Shown one piece after another: positions 26,542 through 35,081 of a stretch of 64,000 bases of DNA. Each line of letters starts with the position of its first letter. The first letter of the stretch is position 1. Made by a program: the position numbers and the translations under genes. The stretch lies in contig UQLS01000007.1 of assembly GCA_900541915.1 (NCBI GenBank), forward strand, positions 28,141-92,140, given 5' to 3'. A model generated the notes under the pieces. That model was not told the origin of the DNA. It did not search any database and saw only the letters and a list, made by a program, of their open reading frames with translations. This DNA comes from an uncultured Phascolarctobacterium sp. (GTDB taxonomy: Bacteria; Bacillota; Negativicutes; Acidaminococcales; Acidaminococcaceae).

Positions 26542-27284
26542 ATTTTTTGTTTATAACCTTATTTCCTGAGCAGATTGAACAGGCTGCTTCTCACAGTATC
26601 ATTAAACGTGCGGCAGATAAAGGACTTGTTAATATCTCCTGCATTAATCCGCGTGATTTTACAACGGATAAGCATCGTACTGTAGATGATTCTCCTTTCG
26701 GCGGCGGTGCCGGAATGGTGCTCAAACCGGAACCTATGGTTGCTGCAATTCGCAAGGCTAAAGAGCAGCTGCCTGATGCCAGGGTTATAGCAATGTGTCC
26801 TGGCGGCCGAACATTAAAGCAGGACATAGTAGAGGAATATGCTCGCTGCGGACAGGATTTGATTTTTGTCTGCGGTCATTATGAAGGTTTTGACGAGCGT
26901 ATCTTTAACTGGGTAGATGAAAAACTTTCTATTGGTGACTATGTGCTTACAGGCGGAGAAATGCCTGCATTAATAGTTATGGATGCCGTAGCAAGGTTTA
27001 TACCGGGAGTATTGGGAAAAATGGCCAGTGCTGAGGAGGATTCTTTCAGTACCGGTCTTTTGGAGTATCCTCAGTATACACGTCCGGTAGATTTTGAAGG
27101 GCTGGTAGTGCCGGAAGTACTGCGCAATGGCAACCATGCTTTGATTAACAAATGGCGCCGCAAGCAGTCACTGAAAGCTACATATTTGCTGCGTCCTGAA
27201 TTATTGCCGCAGAAAATGGACAAGGAAGATAGAAAATTACTGGCAGAAATAAAAGCGGAACTGCAGGGTGAGATAGATGGCTGA
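26538..27284 (+). CDS. trmD: tRNA (guanine-N1)-methyltransferase TrmD
   Basis: Methylates G37 of tRNAs to prevent frameshifting. The 248-residue knotted SPOUT enzyme has DDSPFGGGAGMVLKPEP, FVCGHYEGFDERI and the knot segment SIGDYVLTGGEMPAL. ATGA overlap with rimM and 8-base overlap with the next methyltransferase show tight coupling. Confidence 0.97.
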   Translation: MNFLFITLFPEQIEQAASHSIIKRAADKGLVNISCINPRDFTTDKHRTVDDSPFGGGAGMVLKPEPMVAAIRKAKEQLPDARVIAMCPGGRTLKQDIVEEYARCGQDLIFVCGHYEGFDERIFNWVDEKLSIGDYVLTGGEMPALIVMDAVARFIPGVLGKMASAEEDSFSTGLLEYPQYTRPVDFEGLVVPEVLRNGNHALINKWRRKQSLKATYLLRPELLPQKMDKEDRKLLAEIKAELQGEIDG

Positions 27285-27849
27285 TTTATTTGTAGGATTG
27301 GTTCATTATCCTATTTATAATAAGAATATGAAAGTTATTGCAAGTGCAGTAACTAATTTTGATTTGCATGATATTTCTCGTACCTGCAGAACTTATGATG
27401 TAAAAAAATATTATATTATTCATCCGCTTGATGTACAGCGACAGATTGTTGAACGTATTTTAGGGTATTGGCAGCATGGTTACGGCGGCATTTATAATCC
27501 TGACCGTAAAGATGCTCTTGACAGAGTATGCTGGCAGCCAGACATTGCAGCAGCTGCTGAAAATATTCGTCAGCTTACAGGTAAGCAGCCGTATATTGTT
27601 ACCACAGATGCCAGAACTTATCCCAACACAGTAAGCTATAAGTTTTTACGTCAGAAACTACAGGAAGGTGACAGGCCTGTTTTGCTGCTTTTTGGCACGG
27701 GTTTTGGTATTGAGGCGGAAGCAATGAAAAAATTTGATTATATTCTTGAGCCTGTTTATGGCAGCTGTGACTATAATCATCTGTGCGTACGCAGTGCTGT
27801 TGCTATTATTTTAGACCGCTTGGCTGGTGAAGCCTGGTGGGAAAAATAA
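27277..27849 (+). CDS. SPOUT-class RNA methyltransferase next to TrmD
   Basis: A 190-residue protein resembling the predicted SPOUT methyltransferase that is adjacent to, or fused with, TrmD in several lineages (the TM1570-type group of Thermotoga). Features are FVGLVHYPIYNKN at the N-terminus, RTCRTYDVKKYYIIHP, and the C-terminal LLFGTGFGIEAE and DYNHLCVRSAVAIILDRL, which look like the knotted cofactor site. The target RNA is unknown. It overlaps trmD by 8 bases. Confidence 0.85.
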   Translation: MADLFVGLVHYPIYNKNMKVIASAVTNFDLHDISRTCRTYDVKKYYIIHPLDVQRQIVERILGYWQHGYGGIYNPDRKDALDRVCWQPDIAAAAENIRQLTGKQPYIVTTDARTYPNTVSYKFLRQKLQEGDRPVLLLFGTGFGIEAEAMKKFDYILEPVYGSCDYNHLCVRSAVAIILDRLAGEAWWEK

Positions 27850-27872
27850 TCTGTGTGAAAGTGTAAAATATA

Positions 27873-27901
27873 TTGCAATACAGCGTAGATTATGATAAAA
27901 T
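27873..27901 (+). promoter_or_regulatory. Promoter of rplS
   Basis: TTGCAA and TAAAAT with a 17-base spacer and a TG one base before the -10 (extended -10). Confidence 0.75.
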
Positions 27902-27918
27902 CTTTTTTGTGTAATACG

Positions 27919-27951
27919 GACGGTCCGCTGTGGAGTTCGCACATGAACGTC
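27919..27951 (+). promoter_or_regulatory. Possible L19 leader hairpin
   Basis: GACG (27919-27922) pairs with CGTC (27948-27951), enclosing TGTG/CACA around a seven-base GAGTTCG loop, just before the rplS ribosome site. An autoregulatory L19 leader is known in Firmicutes; I cannot confirm this one matches it. Confidence 0.45.
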
Positions 27952-27970
27952 TATGAATTAGGAGGAAATT

Positions 27971-28312
27971 ATGAACATTATTGAAGTATTGGAACAAGAA
28001 CAGCTTCGTTCCGACATTCCTGACTTCCGTGCAGGTGACACCGTAAAAGTTTATGTAAAAGTAGTTGAAGGCAGCAGAGAACGTATTCAGCTTTTTGAAG
28101 GCGTTGTAATTTCCCGCAGCGGCTCCGGCGTGCGTGAAAACTTTACTGTTCGTCGTATCTCCTATGGTGTTGGCGTAGAAAGAACTTTCCCGGTACATAG
28201 CCCTCGTTTGGAAAAAATCGAAGTTGCTCGCCGTGGTATCGTTCGTCGTGCAAAACTGTACTATCTGCGTAACCTTACCGGTAAAGCAGCTCGTATCAGA
28301 GAAAGACGCTAA
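27971..28312 (+). CDS. rplS: 50S ribosomal protein L19
   Basis: L19, at the 30S-50S interface, 113 residues. FRAGDTVKVYVKVVEG, GVVISRSGSG and the C-terminal RAKLYYLRNLTGKAARI are diagnostic. It has its own promoter, an AGGAGGA ribosome site, and a strong terminator. Confidence 0.98.
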   Translation: MNIIEVLEQEQLRSDIPDFRAGDTVKVYVKVVEGSRERIQLFEGVVISRSGSGVRENFTVRRISYGVGVERTFPVHSPRLEKIEVARRGIVRRAKLYYLRNLTGKAARIRERR

Positions 28313-28330
28313 TTATTACCGAAATGATGG

Positions 28331-28356
28331 AAGGGACTGTTTTAACAGTCCCTTTT
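28331..28356 (+). terminator. Terminator of rplS
   Basis: Stem GGGACTGTT/AACAGTCCC followed by TTTT. Confidence 0.88.
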
Positions 28357-28375
28357 ATTATTTTTGTCTTAAATG

Positions 28376-28404
28376 CTGACTGAAAAGCAATTTTGTGCTA
28401 AAAT
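28376..28404 (+). promoter_or_regulatory. Promoter candidate for lepB-rbgA
   Basis: Extended -10 TG-C-TAAAAT with a weak -35 (CTGACT) 17 bases upstream. Confidence 0.55.
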
Positions 28405-28457
28405 AAAAAACAGCCTTTATAAAAGGGCAATAAAATGTTTCCGAAAGGAGTGCAGCT

Positions 28458-29030
28458 ATGAGTAATAAGAATAATACTTCCTGGCAGGATTCAGTCAGTG
28501 ACTGGCTTGTTTCTATTATAGTAGCCGTAGCGCTGGCTTTTTGCATAAGGACTTTTTTAGTAGAGCCTTATATGGTAGAAGGTTCTTCTATGTATCCTAC
28601 GCTGGTAAATCATGAACGTGTCATGGTTGATAAACTGAGTTATTTCTTTACTGACCCGAAAAAGGGTGAAATCATTGTATTCCGTTATCCTAAGGATCAA
28701 AGCCGTGACTTTATTAAGAGAGTAATCGCCGTAGGCGGTGATACTATTGAGATGCGTCAGGGTAAGGTTTTTGTAAACGGTACGATGCTGAATGAAGGTT
28801 ATATCTATAAAGATGATCCTAAGGGCCCGAATCTTTCTGACTATAAAAAATCTGTAGTTCCGGAAGGTCATATCTTTGTACTGGGTGATAACCGTAATAA
28901 CTCTGAGGACAGTCGTTTTGCTGATGTCGATTTTGTTCCGCTGCAGCTGGTTAAAGGCAGAGCGGCACTGGTGTTCTGGCCGCTGGATCAGTTCCATCTG
29001 ATTAAGGCTGATACGGGTATGGGCAAATGA
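28458..29030 (+). CDS. lepB: Signal peptidase I
   Basis: Membrane-bound leader peptidase that cleaves Sec and Tat signal peptides. The 190-residue single-anchor Firmicute form has an N-terminal membrane helix (about residues 16-33), the catalytic Ser in VEGSSMYPTL, the catalytic Lys in FIKRVIAVGGDTI, and LGDNRNNSEDSR. The end overlaps rbgA by 4 bases. Confidence 0.97.
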   Translation: MSNKNNTSWQDSVSDWLVSIIVAVALAFCIRTFLVEPYMVEGSSMYPTLVNHERVMVDKLSYFFTDPKKGEIIVFRYPKDQSRDFIKRVIAVGGDTIEMRQGKVFVNGTMLNEGYIYKDDPKGPNLSDYKKSVVPEGHIFVLGDNRNNSEDSRFADVDFVPLQLVKGRAALVFWPLDQFHLIKADTGMGK

Positions 29031-29884
29031 TAGAGGATTTCAAAATTCAATGGTTTCCAGGTCATATGACTAAGGCCAAAAGAATGATGGAGACCCAGAT
29101 AAAATTAGTAGATGTAGTTGTTGAGATGCTGGATGCCAGAATACCGCGTTCCAGTACTAATCCGATGCTGGTTAATCTTTTGGGAGGCAAGCCAAAGGTT
29201 ATTGCTCTCAATAAGGTAGATATGGCTGATAATGCCAAGACAGAGCTGTGGCTGCAGAAATTTAAAAGCAGTGATATCCCTGTCTGCAAGGTAGACTGTG
29301 CTACTGGCAAGGGCGTTAAACAGCTGATAGGCTTGATTCAGACTGCGGCTAAACCGGTTATTGATAAATGGCTGAAAAAAGGTGTACGCAATCGTCCTAT
29401 CAGAGTAATGATTGTAGGTATACCTAATGTTGGTAAGTCCACTCTTATCAATAGGTTAGTAGGTAAGAACAAAGTTGTTGCCGCTGACAAACCAGGTGTA
29501 ACTAAAGGCCAGCAATGGATTACTATTGCCAAGGGTCTGGAGCTTTTGGATACGCCGGGTGTTTTATGGCCTAAGTTCGAGGATAAAGAAGTAGGCTTCT
29601 GTCTGGCGATTACAGGTGCTATTAAAGAGGATGTTTTTGACAGAGAGCAGGCTGCTGAATTATTATTGGCAAGGCTTATGGAAACTTATCCTCAAGAGTT
29701 AAAAAATAAATACACGATAGATTTTGAAGATCGTGAAAATGTAAAGGAAGTAATGGCGAAAATTGCAGCTGCTCGCGGTTGTCTGAAAGCCGGTGGTTTA
29801 TATGACCTTGATAAGGTATACCAGCTGGTTTTACGTGATTTTCGTTCAGGACGCATGGGTCGTTTTACTATGGACGAGCCTTGA
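29027..29884 (+). CDS. rbgA: Ribosome biogenesis GTPase RbgA (YlqF)
   Basis: Circularly permuted GTPase for late 50S assembly. Motif order is permuted: G4 ALNKVDM comes before G1 GIPNVGKSTLINRL and G3 DTPGVLWPK. N-terminal IQWFPGHMTKAKR is the family signature. The 285 residues are normal. Co-transcribed with lepB. Confidence 0.96.
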   Translation: MIEDFKIQWFPGHMTKAKRMMETQIKLVDVVVEMLDARIPRSSTNPMLVNLLGGKPKVIALNKVDMADNAKTELWLQKFKSSDIPVCKVDCATGKGVKQLIGLIQTAAKPVIDKWLKKGVRNRPIRVMIVGIPNVGKSTLINRLVGKNKVVAADKPGVTKGQQWITIAKGLELLDTPGVLWPKFEDKEVGFCLAITGAIKEDVFDREQAAELLLARLMETYPQELKNKYTIDFEDRENVKEVMAKIAAARGCLKAGGLYDLDKVYQLVLRDFRSGRMGRFTMDEP

Positions 29885-29888
29885 ATAG

Positions 29889-29912
29889 AACCGCCTTTGC
29901 AGGCGGTTTTTT
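29889..29912 (+). terminator. Terminator of rbgA
   Basis: AACCGCC/GGCGGTT stem with a TTTGCA loop and a T run, 5 bases after the stop. Confidence 0.88.
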
Positions 29913-29927
29913 TGTGAGGTAATTTGC

Positions 29928-30758
29928 ATGAAAATTCAGGAAATTAAAACAATTCTAAATAATCAGCCCAGTGAAGAATTTTTACAGGAGCTGGCACTTG
30001 ATCAGCGCAGTGGTGTGCAGAAGCTGCTGCAGGCATATTATAAGAAACTTGCAGCTATAGAATCTGAAAAACAACGTTTTCAAGAGATGCTGAGGTATGA
30101 AAAGCAGGAATATCTTGGAGGAGCAAAGTATGTAGCTGGTGTTGATGAAGCTGGGCGTGGACCTTTGGCAGGACCATTAGTTGTAGCAGCAGTTATTTTG
30201 CCGCAGGAAGTTTTTATTAGTGGATTGAATGATTCTAAACAGCTTTCAGCTAAGAAAAGAGAGCTGCTATATACAGAGATACTTAATAAAGCTGTTGATA
30301 TCAGTGTCAATATTGTCAGTGTCAGCAATATCGACGATTTAAATATTTATCGAGCTACTCAGGAAGGTATGTGTCAGGTACTGCAGCACCTGCATATTAA
30401 GCCACAGACTGCATTAATAGATGCCATGCCGTTAGAAATAGAGAATATGAAGTGTTTGTCCGTTGTTCATGGGGATGCTTTAAGCGCATCGATTGCGGCA
30501 GCATCGATTATTGCCAAAGTAACTCGTGACAGGATTATGGAAAGATTAGCTGACTATTATCCGCAGTATGGCTTTGCGGGCAATAAAGGATATGGCAGTA
30601 AAGAGCATATGCAGGCTTTGTCCGCGAATGGAGCTACACGCTGGCATAGACGCAGTTTTGAGCCTGTCAAGAGTATGATGCTTCCTGCAGCAGAGAAAAC
30701 AGAAAATATTCTTTATTCACCCCTCAAAGACAATTATAAATATGAACCCGAAGGATGA
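29928..30758 (+). CDS. rnhB: Ribonuclease HII
   Basis: Removes RNA from RNA-DNA hybrids and starts ribonucleotide excision repair. The core begins VAGVDEAGRGPLAGPLV with the first catalytic acids; DAMPL and IAKVTRDRIM supply later ones. The 276 residues include an N-terminal region (about 1-65) with RSGVQKLL, as in Bacillus RnhB, and a short C-terminal tail. The stop overlaps the yraN start by 17 bases. Confidence 0.95.
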   Translation: MKIQEIKTILNNQPSEEFLQELALDQRSGVQKLLQAYYKKLAAIESEKQRFQEMLRYEKQEYLGGAKYVAGVDEAGRGPLAGPLVVAAVILPQEVFISGLNDSKQLSAKKRELLYTEILNKAVDISVNIVSVSNIDDLNIYRATQEGMCQVLQHLHIKPQTALIDAMPLEIENMKCLSVVHGDALSASIAAASIIAKVTRDRIMERLADYYPQYGFAGNKGYGSKEHMQALSANGATRWHRRSFEPVKSMMLPAAEKTENILYSPLKDNYKYEPEG

Positions 30759-31104
30759 GCTGGGAAGATTCGGGGAAGACTTTGCCTGCAATTATCTGCG
30801 GCAGCAAGGCTACCAAATATTGTGCCGTAATTTTCGCTACCGCATGGGTGAGATAGATATTATAGCTGAAAAAAATGCTGTATTATGTTTTGTTGAAGTC
30901 AAGACACGTACTTCTGCCAGGTTTGGAAAACCTGCGGAAGCGGTGACATGGACTAAACAGAAAAAGATTTATCGATGTGCTGAATATTATATGCAGGTGA
31001 GAGGTATAATACAAAACATGCCGGTACTTTCTTTTGATGTAATAGAAATTTTAAAAGAAGGAACTGTGGTAAAAGAGTTTCACCATTATCCGCATTGCTT
31101 CTGA
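30742..31104 (+). CDS. yraN: YraN family (UPF0102) nuclease-like protein
   Basis: A 120-residue endonuclease-fold protein. MGEIDIIAEKNAVLCFVEVKTR gives the Asp and ExK pattern of the PD-(D/E)XK fold, and LGRFGEDFACNYLRQQGY is the conserved start. A role in DNA processing or recombination is assumed from the fold and from its usual neighbours rnhB and comM; activity is unproven. Confidence 0.92.
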   Translation: MNPKDELGRFGEDFACNYLRQQGYQILCRNFRYRMGEIDIIAEKNAVLCFVEVKTRTSARFGKPAEAVTWTKQKKIYRCAEYYMQVRGIIQNMPVLSFDVIEILKEGTVVKEFHHYPHCF

Positions 31105-31123
31105 GAAAGAAGGTTGTTATGTA

Positions 31124-32644
31124 GTGTTTTCTTATGTACTTGGTGAGACTACAGTAGGTATTGACGGCATTAAGATTGCCGTCGAAGTAGATGTTACCAA
31201 CGGTTTACCGGGATTTGACATCGTGGGCTTGCCTAATCTTGCTGTGCGAGAAGCCAAAGAAAGGGTAAGGGCAGCTATACGTAATTCCGCTTATCCTTTC
31301 CCCATGACGAAGATTACCGTCAATCTGGCCCCTGCTGACTTGAAAAAAGAAGGCTCGGGCTTAGATTTGCCAATGGCGTTAGGTGTTTTGGTAAGTTCTA
31401 AATTTCTTTCACAGGAAATGGTCAATGGCAAAGTGTTTGTGGGAGAATTGTCGCTGGACGGCAGTATTCGCAAACTTTCAGGCGTGCTTTCCATGATTAT
31501 TGAAGCCAAGAAAAGTGGTTTGAAGGAAATTTTTATTCCTGCAGACAACGCAGCAGAAGGCAAGCTTATTGCTGATATTGATGTTTATGCAGTACGCAGC
31601 CTGATAGAGCTGGTAGAGCATCTTCAGGGTAAGAAGCCTTTAAAGCCGCTGCCAAAAGAGAACATTCTTACAAATTCTGAGCGTGTTTATCGTGAAGATT
31701 TTGCTGATGTTAAAGGTCAGCCTGTAGCACGCAGAGCCATGGAAATTGCTGCTGCCGGTGGGCACAGCATTCTGATGGTTGGTGCTCCGGGGTGCGGCAA
31801 GACGATGCTGGCCAGAAGGCTGGTAACTATCCTGCCGCCCATGACTGAGGAGGAAGCTTTAGAAGTTACCAAGATTTACAGTATTGTAGGCATGCTGCCG
31901 GAAACAGAAAGTATTATGCTGGAACGCCCGTTCCGCAGTCCCCATCATAGTGTTTCTGCCAGTGCGCTGTTAGGAGGCGGTTCCTATCCGCGTCCGGGTG
32001 AAGTAACACTGAGTCACAATGGGGTATTGTTTTTAGACGAACTGCCGGAATTTGAACGCTATACTTTGGAAATGCTGCGTCAGCCTTTGGAGGATGGCGT
32101 GGTGAATATTTCCCGCGTTCGGGCAGCAATGACTTTTCCCAGTAAGTTTATCCTTTGCGCTGCGCAGAATCCCTGTCCCTGCGGATATTTAGGTGATAAA
32201 GAACATCGCTGCCGCTGCAAGCAAAAGGATATAGACAATTATCGGCGCAAGGTGTCCGGACCTTTGCTGGACAGGATTGATATGCAGATAAATCTTACTC
32301 GTGTGAACTTTACTGAACTCAAAAATAAAGAAGTTGGAGAAAGTTCGGCAGTTATAAGAGAAAGAGTAGTTGCAGCAAGAAATATCCAGCTAGAACGTTT
32401 GCGAGGCAGCGGACTTTACTGTAATGCTCAGATGAGCAGGCAGGAAGTGGTAAAATATTGCAAGCTTGATAATGAGGCGCAAAGTATATTGGAAAAATAT
32501 TTTAATGCTTTGCATTTAAGTGCCCGCAGCCATGACAGAATTCTAAAGGTCGCGCGTACAATTGCAGATCTTGCCGGATGTGAACAGATTACAGCGGCGC
32601 ATATAGCAGAAGCAATTCAGCTGCGCACAAGTATTAGTGGTTAA
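31124..32644 (+). CDS. comM: Mg-chelatase-like AAA protein ComM/YifB
   Basis: ComM is a hexameric AAA helicase that promotes branch migration during transformation. The 506-residue protein has the YifB N-terminal domain (SYVLGETTVGIDGIKIAVEV), Walker A GAPGCGKTMLARR, Walker B FLDELPEF, and a C-terminal Mg-chelatase domain. The start is GTG 31124, with AGAAGG about 10 bases upstream. In non-transformable bacteria the role is less clear. Confidence 0.95.
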   Translation: MFSYVLGETTVGIDGIKIAVEVDVTNGLPGFDIVGLPNLAVREAKERVRAAIRNSAYPFPMTKITVNLAPADLKKEGSGLDLPMALGVLVSSKFLSQEMVNGKVFVGELSLDGSIRKLSGVLSMIIEAKKSGLKEIFIPADNAAEGKLIADIDVYAVRSLIELVEHLQGKKPLKPLPKENILTNSERVYREDFADVKGQPVARRAMEIAAAGGHSILMVGAPGCGKTMLARRLVTILPPMTEEEALEVTKIYSIVGMLPETESIMLERPFRSPHHSVSASALLGGGSYPRPGEVTLSHNGVLFLDELPEFERYTLEMLRQPLEDGVVNISRVRAAMTFPSKFILCAAQNPCPCGYLGDKEHRCRCKQKDIDNYRRKVSGPLLDRIDMQINLTRVNFTELKNKEVGESSAVIRERVVAARNIQLERLRGSGLYCNAQMSRQEVVKYCKLDNEAQSILEKYFNALHLSARSHDRILKVARTIADLAGCEQITAAHIAEAIQLRTSISG

Positions 32645-32730
32645 AATATTACAGACAGGTCACATATTATATGTTAAAATAAAAATATCATGAAAGCAGT
32701 ATTTTTATTTTTGGAACAGGAGGCAAAATT

Positions 32731-33000
32731 ATGCGTATTGTATTAACTATCGTAGGTAAGGATAAAGTGGGTATTATTGCTAAAGTAAGCCAAACCTTAG
32801 CTGAATGTAATATCAACATTATCAATATTAATCAGAATATTATGCAGGGATTTTTTAACATGGTGCTGATCGCTGATATGAGCAAGGCTAATGTTACTCT
32901 TAAAGAAGCACAGGCAAGATTTGCTGAGCTGGGTCAGGAAATTGGCGTAGAAATCCGTCTGCAAAGTGAAGAAATCTTTACTGCTATGCATCGTATATAG
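32731..33000 (+). CDS. ACT-domain protein
   Basis: An 89-residue protein that is essentially one ACT domain, starting MRIVLTIVGKDKVGIIAKV, with a second half ending EIGVEIRLQSEEIF. It matches the UPF0237 group, always paired with the DUF711 gene that follows 9 bases later. ACT domains bind amino acids; the ligand here is unknown. A candidate extended -10 (TGTTAAAAT, 32672-32680) lies upstream. Confidence 0.93.
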   Translation: MRIVLTIVGKDKVGIIAKVSQTLAECNINIININQNIMQGFFNMVLIADMSKANVTLKEAQARFAELGQEIGVEIRLQSEEIFTAMHRI

Positions 33001-33009
33001 GAGGCTGCT

Positions 33010-34371
33010 ATGCTGTTTAATACCAATGATATTTTAGAAACAACACGCATGATTACCGAAAATAATCTGGACGTGCGTACCATTACCATGGGGATCAGCC
33101 TGCGTGACTGCGGACATCCGGATATTAAGGTTACTGCTCAAAAAATTTATGATAAAATTTGCCAAAAGGCTGAAAAACTGGTTAAAACAGGTGAAGATCT
33201 GGAAGCAGAACTTGGCGTGCCTATTATCAATAAACGTATTTCTGTTACTCCTATTGCTATGGTAGGCGAAAGCTGTGACAGCAGCGATTATGTACTGCTG
33301 GCTCAGGCTCTTGATAAAGCCGGCAAAAATGTTGGTGTAAATTTCATCGGCGGTTTTTCTGCGTTGGTGGATAAAGGCTATACCAAAGGTGATTATAATC
33401 TGATTGCTTCTATTCCTGAAGCTTTGGCTGTTACTGATATTGTTTGTTCTTCTGTTAGTGTAGGCTCAACTAAATGCGGCATCAATATGGACGCTGTAGC
33501 ACAGATGGGCAGAGTGGTAAAAATGGCTGCAGAACGTACTGCAGACCGTGATGCTATTGGTTGTGCTAAATTAGTTGTTTTCTGCAATGCTGTGCCTGAT
33601 AATCCTTTCATGGCAGGGGCTTTCCATGGCGTTACAGAGCCTGAAACCGTTATCAACGTTGGTGTAAGCGGACCTGGCGTAGTAAAACATGCTTTAGAGT
33701 CTGTACGTGACGGCGATATTGGTATGGTTGCAGAAACTATTAAGAAAACTGCTTTCAAAATTACTCGTGTAGGTCAGCTTGTAGCACAGGAAGCTGCCCG
33801 CAGATTAAATACTCAGTTCGGTATTATCGACCTTTCTCTGGCACCGACTCCGGCTATCGGCGACAGTGTTGCACATATTCTGGAAGAAATCGGTCTGGAA
33901 AGCTGCGGCTGTCCGGGTACCACTGCTACTTTGGCTATGCTCAACGATGCAGTTAAAAAAGGCGGACTTATGGCATCCAGCTATGTTGGTGGTTTAAGCG
34001 GTGCTTTCATACCTGTCAGCGAAGATGCAGGCATGATTGCTGCTGTTGAAAGAGGATGCCTGACCTTGGAAAAACTGGAAGCAATGACCTGCGTATGTTC
34101 TGTAGGTCTTGATATGATTGCTGTGCCTGGGGATACTACTGCAGAAACTATTGCTGCTATAATTGCCGATGAAGCTGCTATTGGCATGATTAACAATAAG
34201 ACTACTGCAGTGCGTCTGATTCCTGTTCCCGGTAAGGGTGTAGGCGATAGGGTTGAATTTGGCGGCCTGCTTGGCTATGCACCTATTATTGCAGTGAATA
34301 ATTTTAAAGCTGATAAATTTATTTCCAGAGGCGGACGTATTCCGGCACCGGTAAGGAGTTTGACTAACTGA
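33010..34371 (+). CDS. DUF711/UPF0210 family protein
   Basis: A 453-residue protein of the UPF0210/DUF711 family, related by fold to the glycyl-radical pyruvate-formate lyase superfamily but of unknown activity. ETTRMITENNLDVRTITMG at the N-terminus and the repeated Gly-rich segments (NVGVSGPGVVKHAL, GMIAAVERG) are typical. The ACT-DUF711 pair is widespread in anaerobes. The stop overlaps nth by 1 base. Confidence 0.92.
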   Translation: MLFNTNDILETTRMITENNLDVRTITMGISLRDCGHPDIKVTAQKIYDKICQKAEKLVKTGEDLEAELGVPIINKRISVTPIAMVGESCDSSDYVLLAQALDKAGKNVGVNFIGGFSALVDKGYTKGDYNLIASIPEALAVTDIVCSSVSVGSTKCGINMDAVAQMGRVVKMAAERTADRDAIGCAKLVVFCNAVPDNPFMAGAFHGVTEPETVINVGVSGPGVVKHALESVRDGDIGMVAETIKKTAFKITRVGQLVAQEAARRLNTQFGIIDLSLAPTPAIGDSVAHILEEIGLESCGCPGTTATLAMLNDAVKKGGLMASSYVGGLSGAFIPVSEDAGMIAAVERGCLTLEKLEAMTCVCSVGLDMIAVPGDTTAETIAAIIADEAAIGMINNKTTAVRLIPVPGKGVGDRVEFGGLLGYAPIIAVNNFKADKFISRGGRIPAPVRSLTN

Positions 34372-35009
34372 TGCTGCGGAAAAGCAAACGTGAAGCTATT
34401 TTAAAGATTCTGGAAGATACTTATTCCGGTACGAAGACTGCCTTGAATTATAATTCACCCTTTGAATTATTGATAGCTGTTATTCTGTCTGCTCAATGTA
34501 CCGATGAACGTGTTAATAAGATTACGGCACGTTTATTTCCCAAGTTTGATACGCCGGAAAAAATGGGAGCGTTGAGTCAGGAAGAAATGGAAGAGCAGAT
34601 ACGTGACTGCGGTTTGTATCATGCTAAAGCAAAAAATATTCTGGCTACCTGTCATATGCTGGTGCAGGAGTTTGACAGTAAGATACCGGATAATATTACT
34701 ACGCTGATGAAACTGCCTGGGGTGGGGAAGAAAACTGCTAATGTAGTAGCAAGTATTATTTATAATGTGCCTGCTATTGCAGTAGACACCCATGTTTTCC
34801 GTGTTTCTCACAGACTAGGTCTGGCTAAAGGTGCAGATCCGTTAGCAACTGAAAAGGAATTACAGAAGATTATTCCTATGGAAAAATGGAGTGATGCTCA
34901 TCATTGGTTTATTTGGCATGGACGTAAAATTTGCAAGGCGCGTAAGCCTTTATGTACGGAATGCGCTGTACTAGCAGAATGTCCGTATAAAGAAAAGAAT
35001 ATGGATTAA
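34371..35009 (+). CDS. nth: Endonuclease III
   Basis: DNA glycosylase/AP lyase for oxidised pyrimidines. Helix-hairpin-helix LPGVGKKTANVVAS with the catalytic Lys, catalytic Asp in VDTHVFRVSHRL, and the C-terminal [4Fe-4S] loop CKARKPLCTECAVLAEC (Cx6Cx2Cx5C) are all present. The 212 residues are normal. Confidence 0.97.
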   Translation: MLRKSKREAILKILEDTYSGTKTALNYNSPFELLIAVILSAQCTDERVNKITARLFPKFDTPEKMGALSQEEMEEQIRDCGLYHAKAKNILATCHMLVQEFDSKIPDNITTLMKLPGVGKKTANVVASIIYNVPAIAVDTHVFRVSHRLGLAKGADPLATEKELQKIIPMEKWSDAHHWFIWHGRKICKARKPLCTECAVLAECPYKEKNMD

Positions 35010-35036
35010 AACGACTGCTTTGCAGTCGTTTTAATT
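35008..35036 (+). terminator. Terminator of nth
   Basis: AAAACGACTGC/GCAGTCGTTTT stem overlapping the stop codon, with a TTT loop and a T-rich tail. Confidence 0.88.
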
Positions 35037-35081
35037 TTACAGAGATAAGTTTAAAAGTTTTGTTGAGAGTGTTACAAAGTA

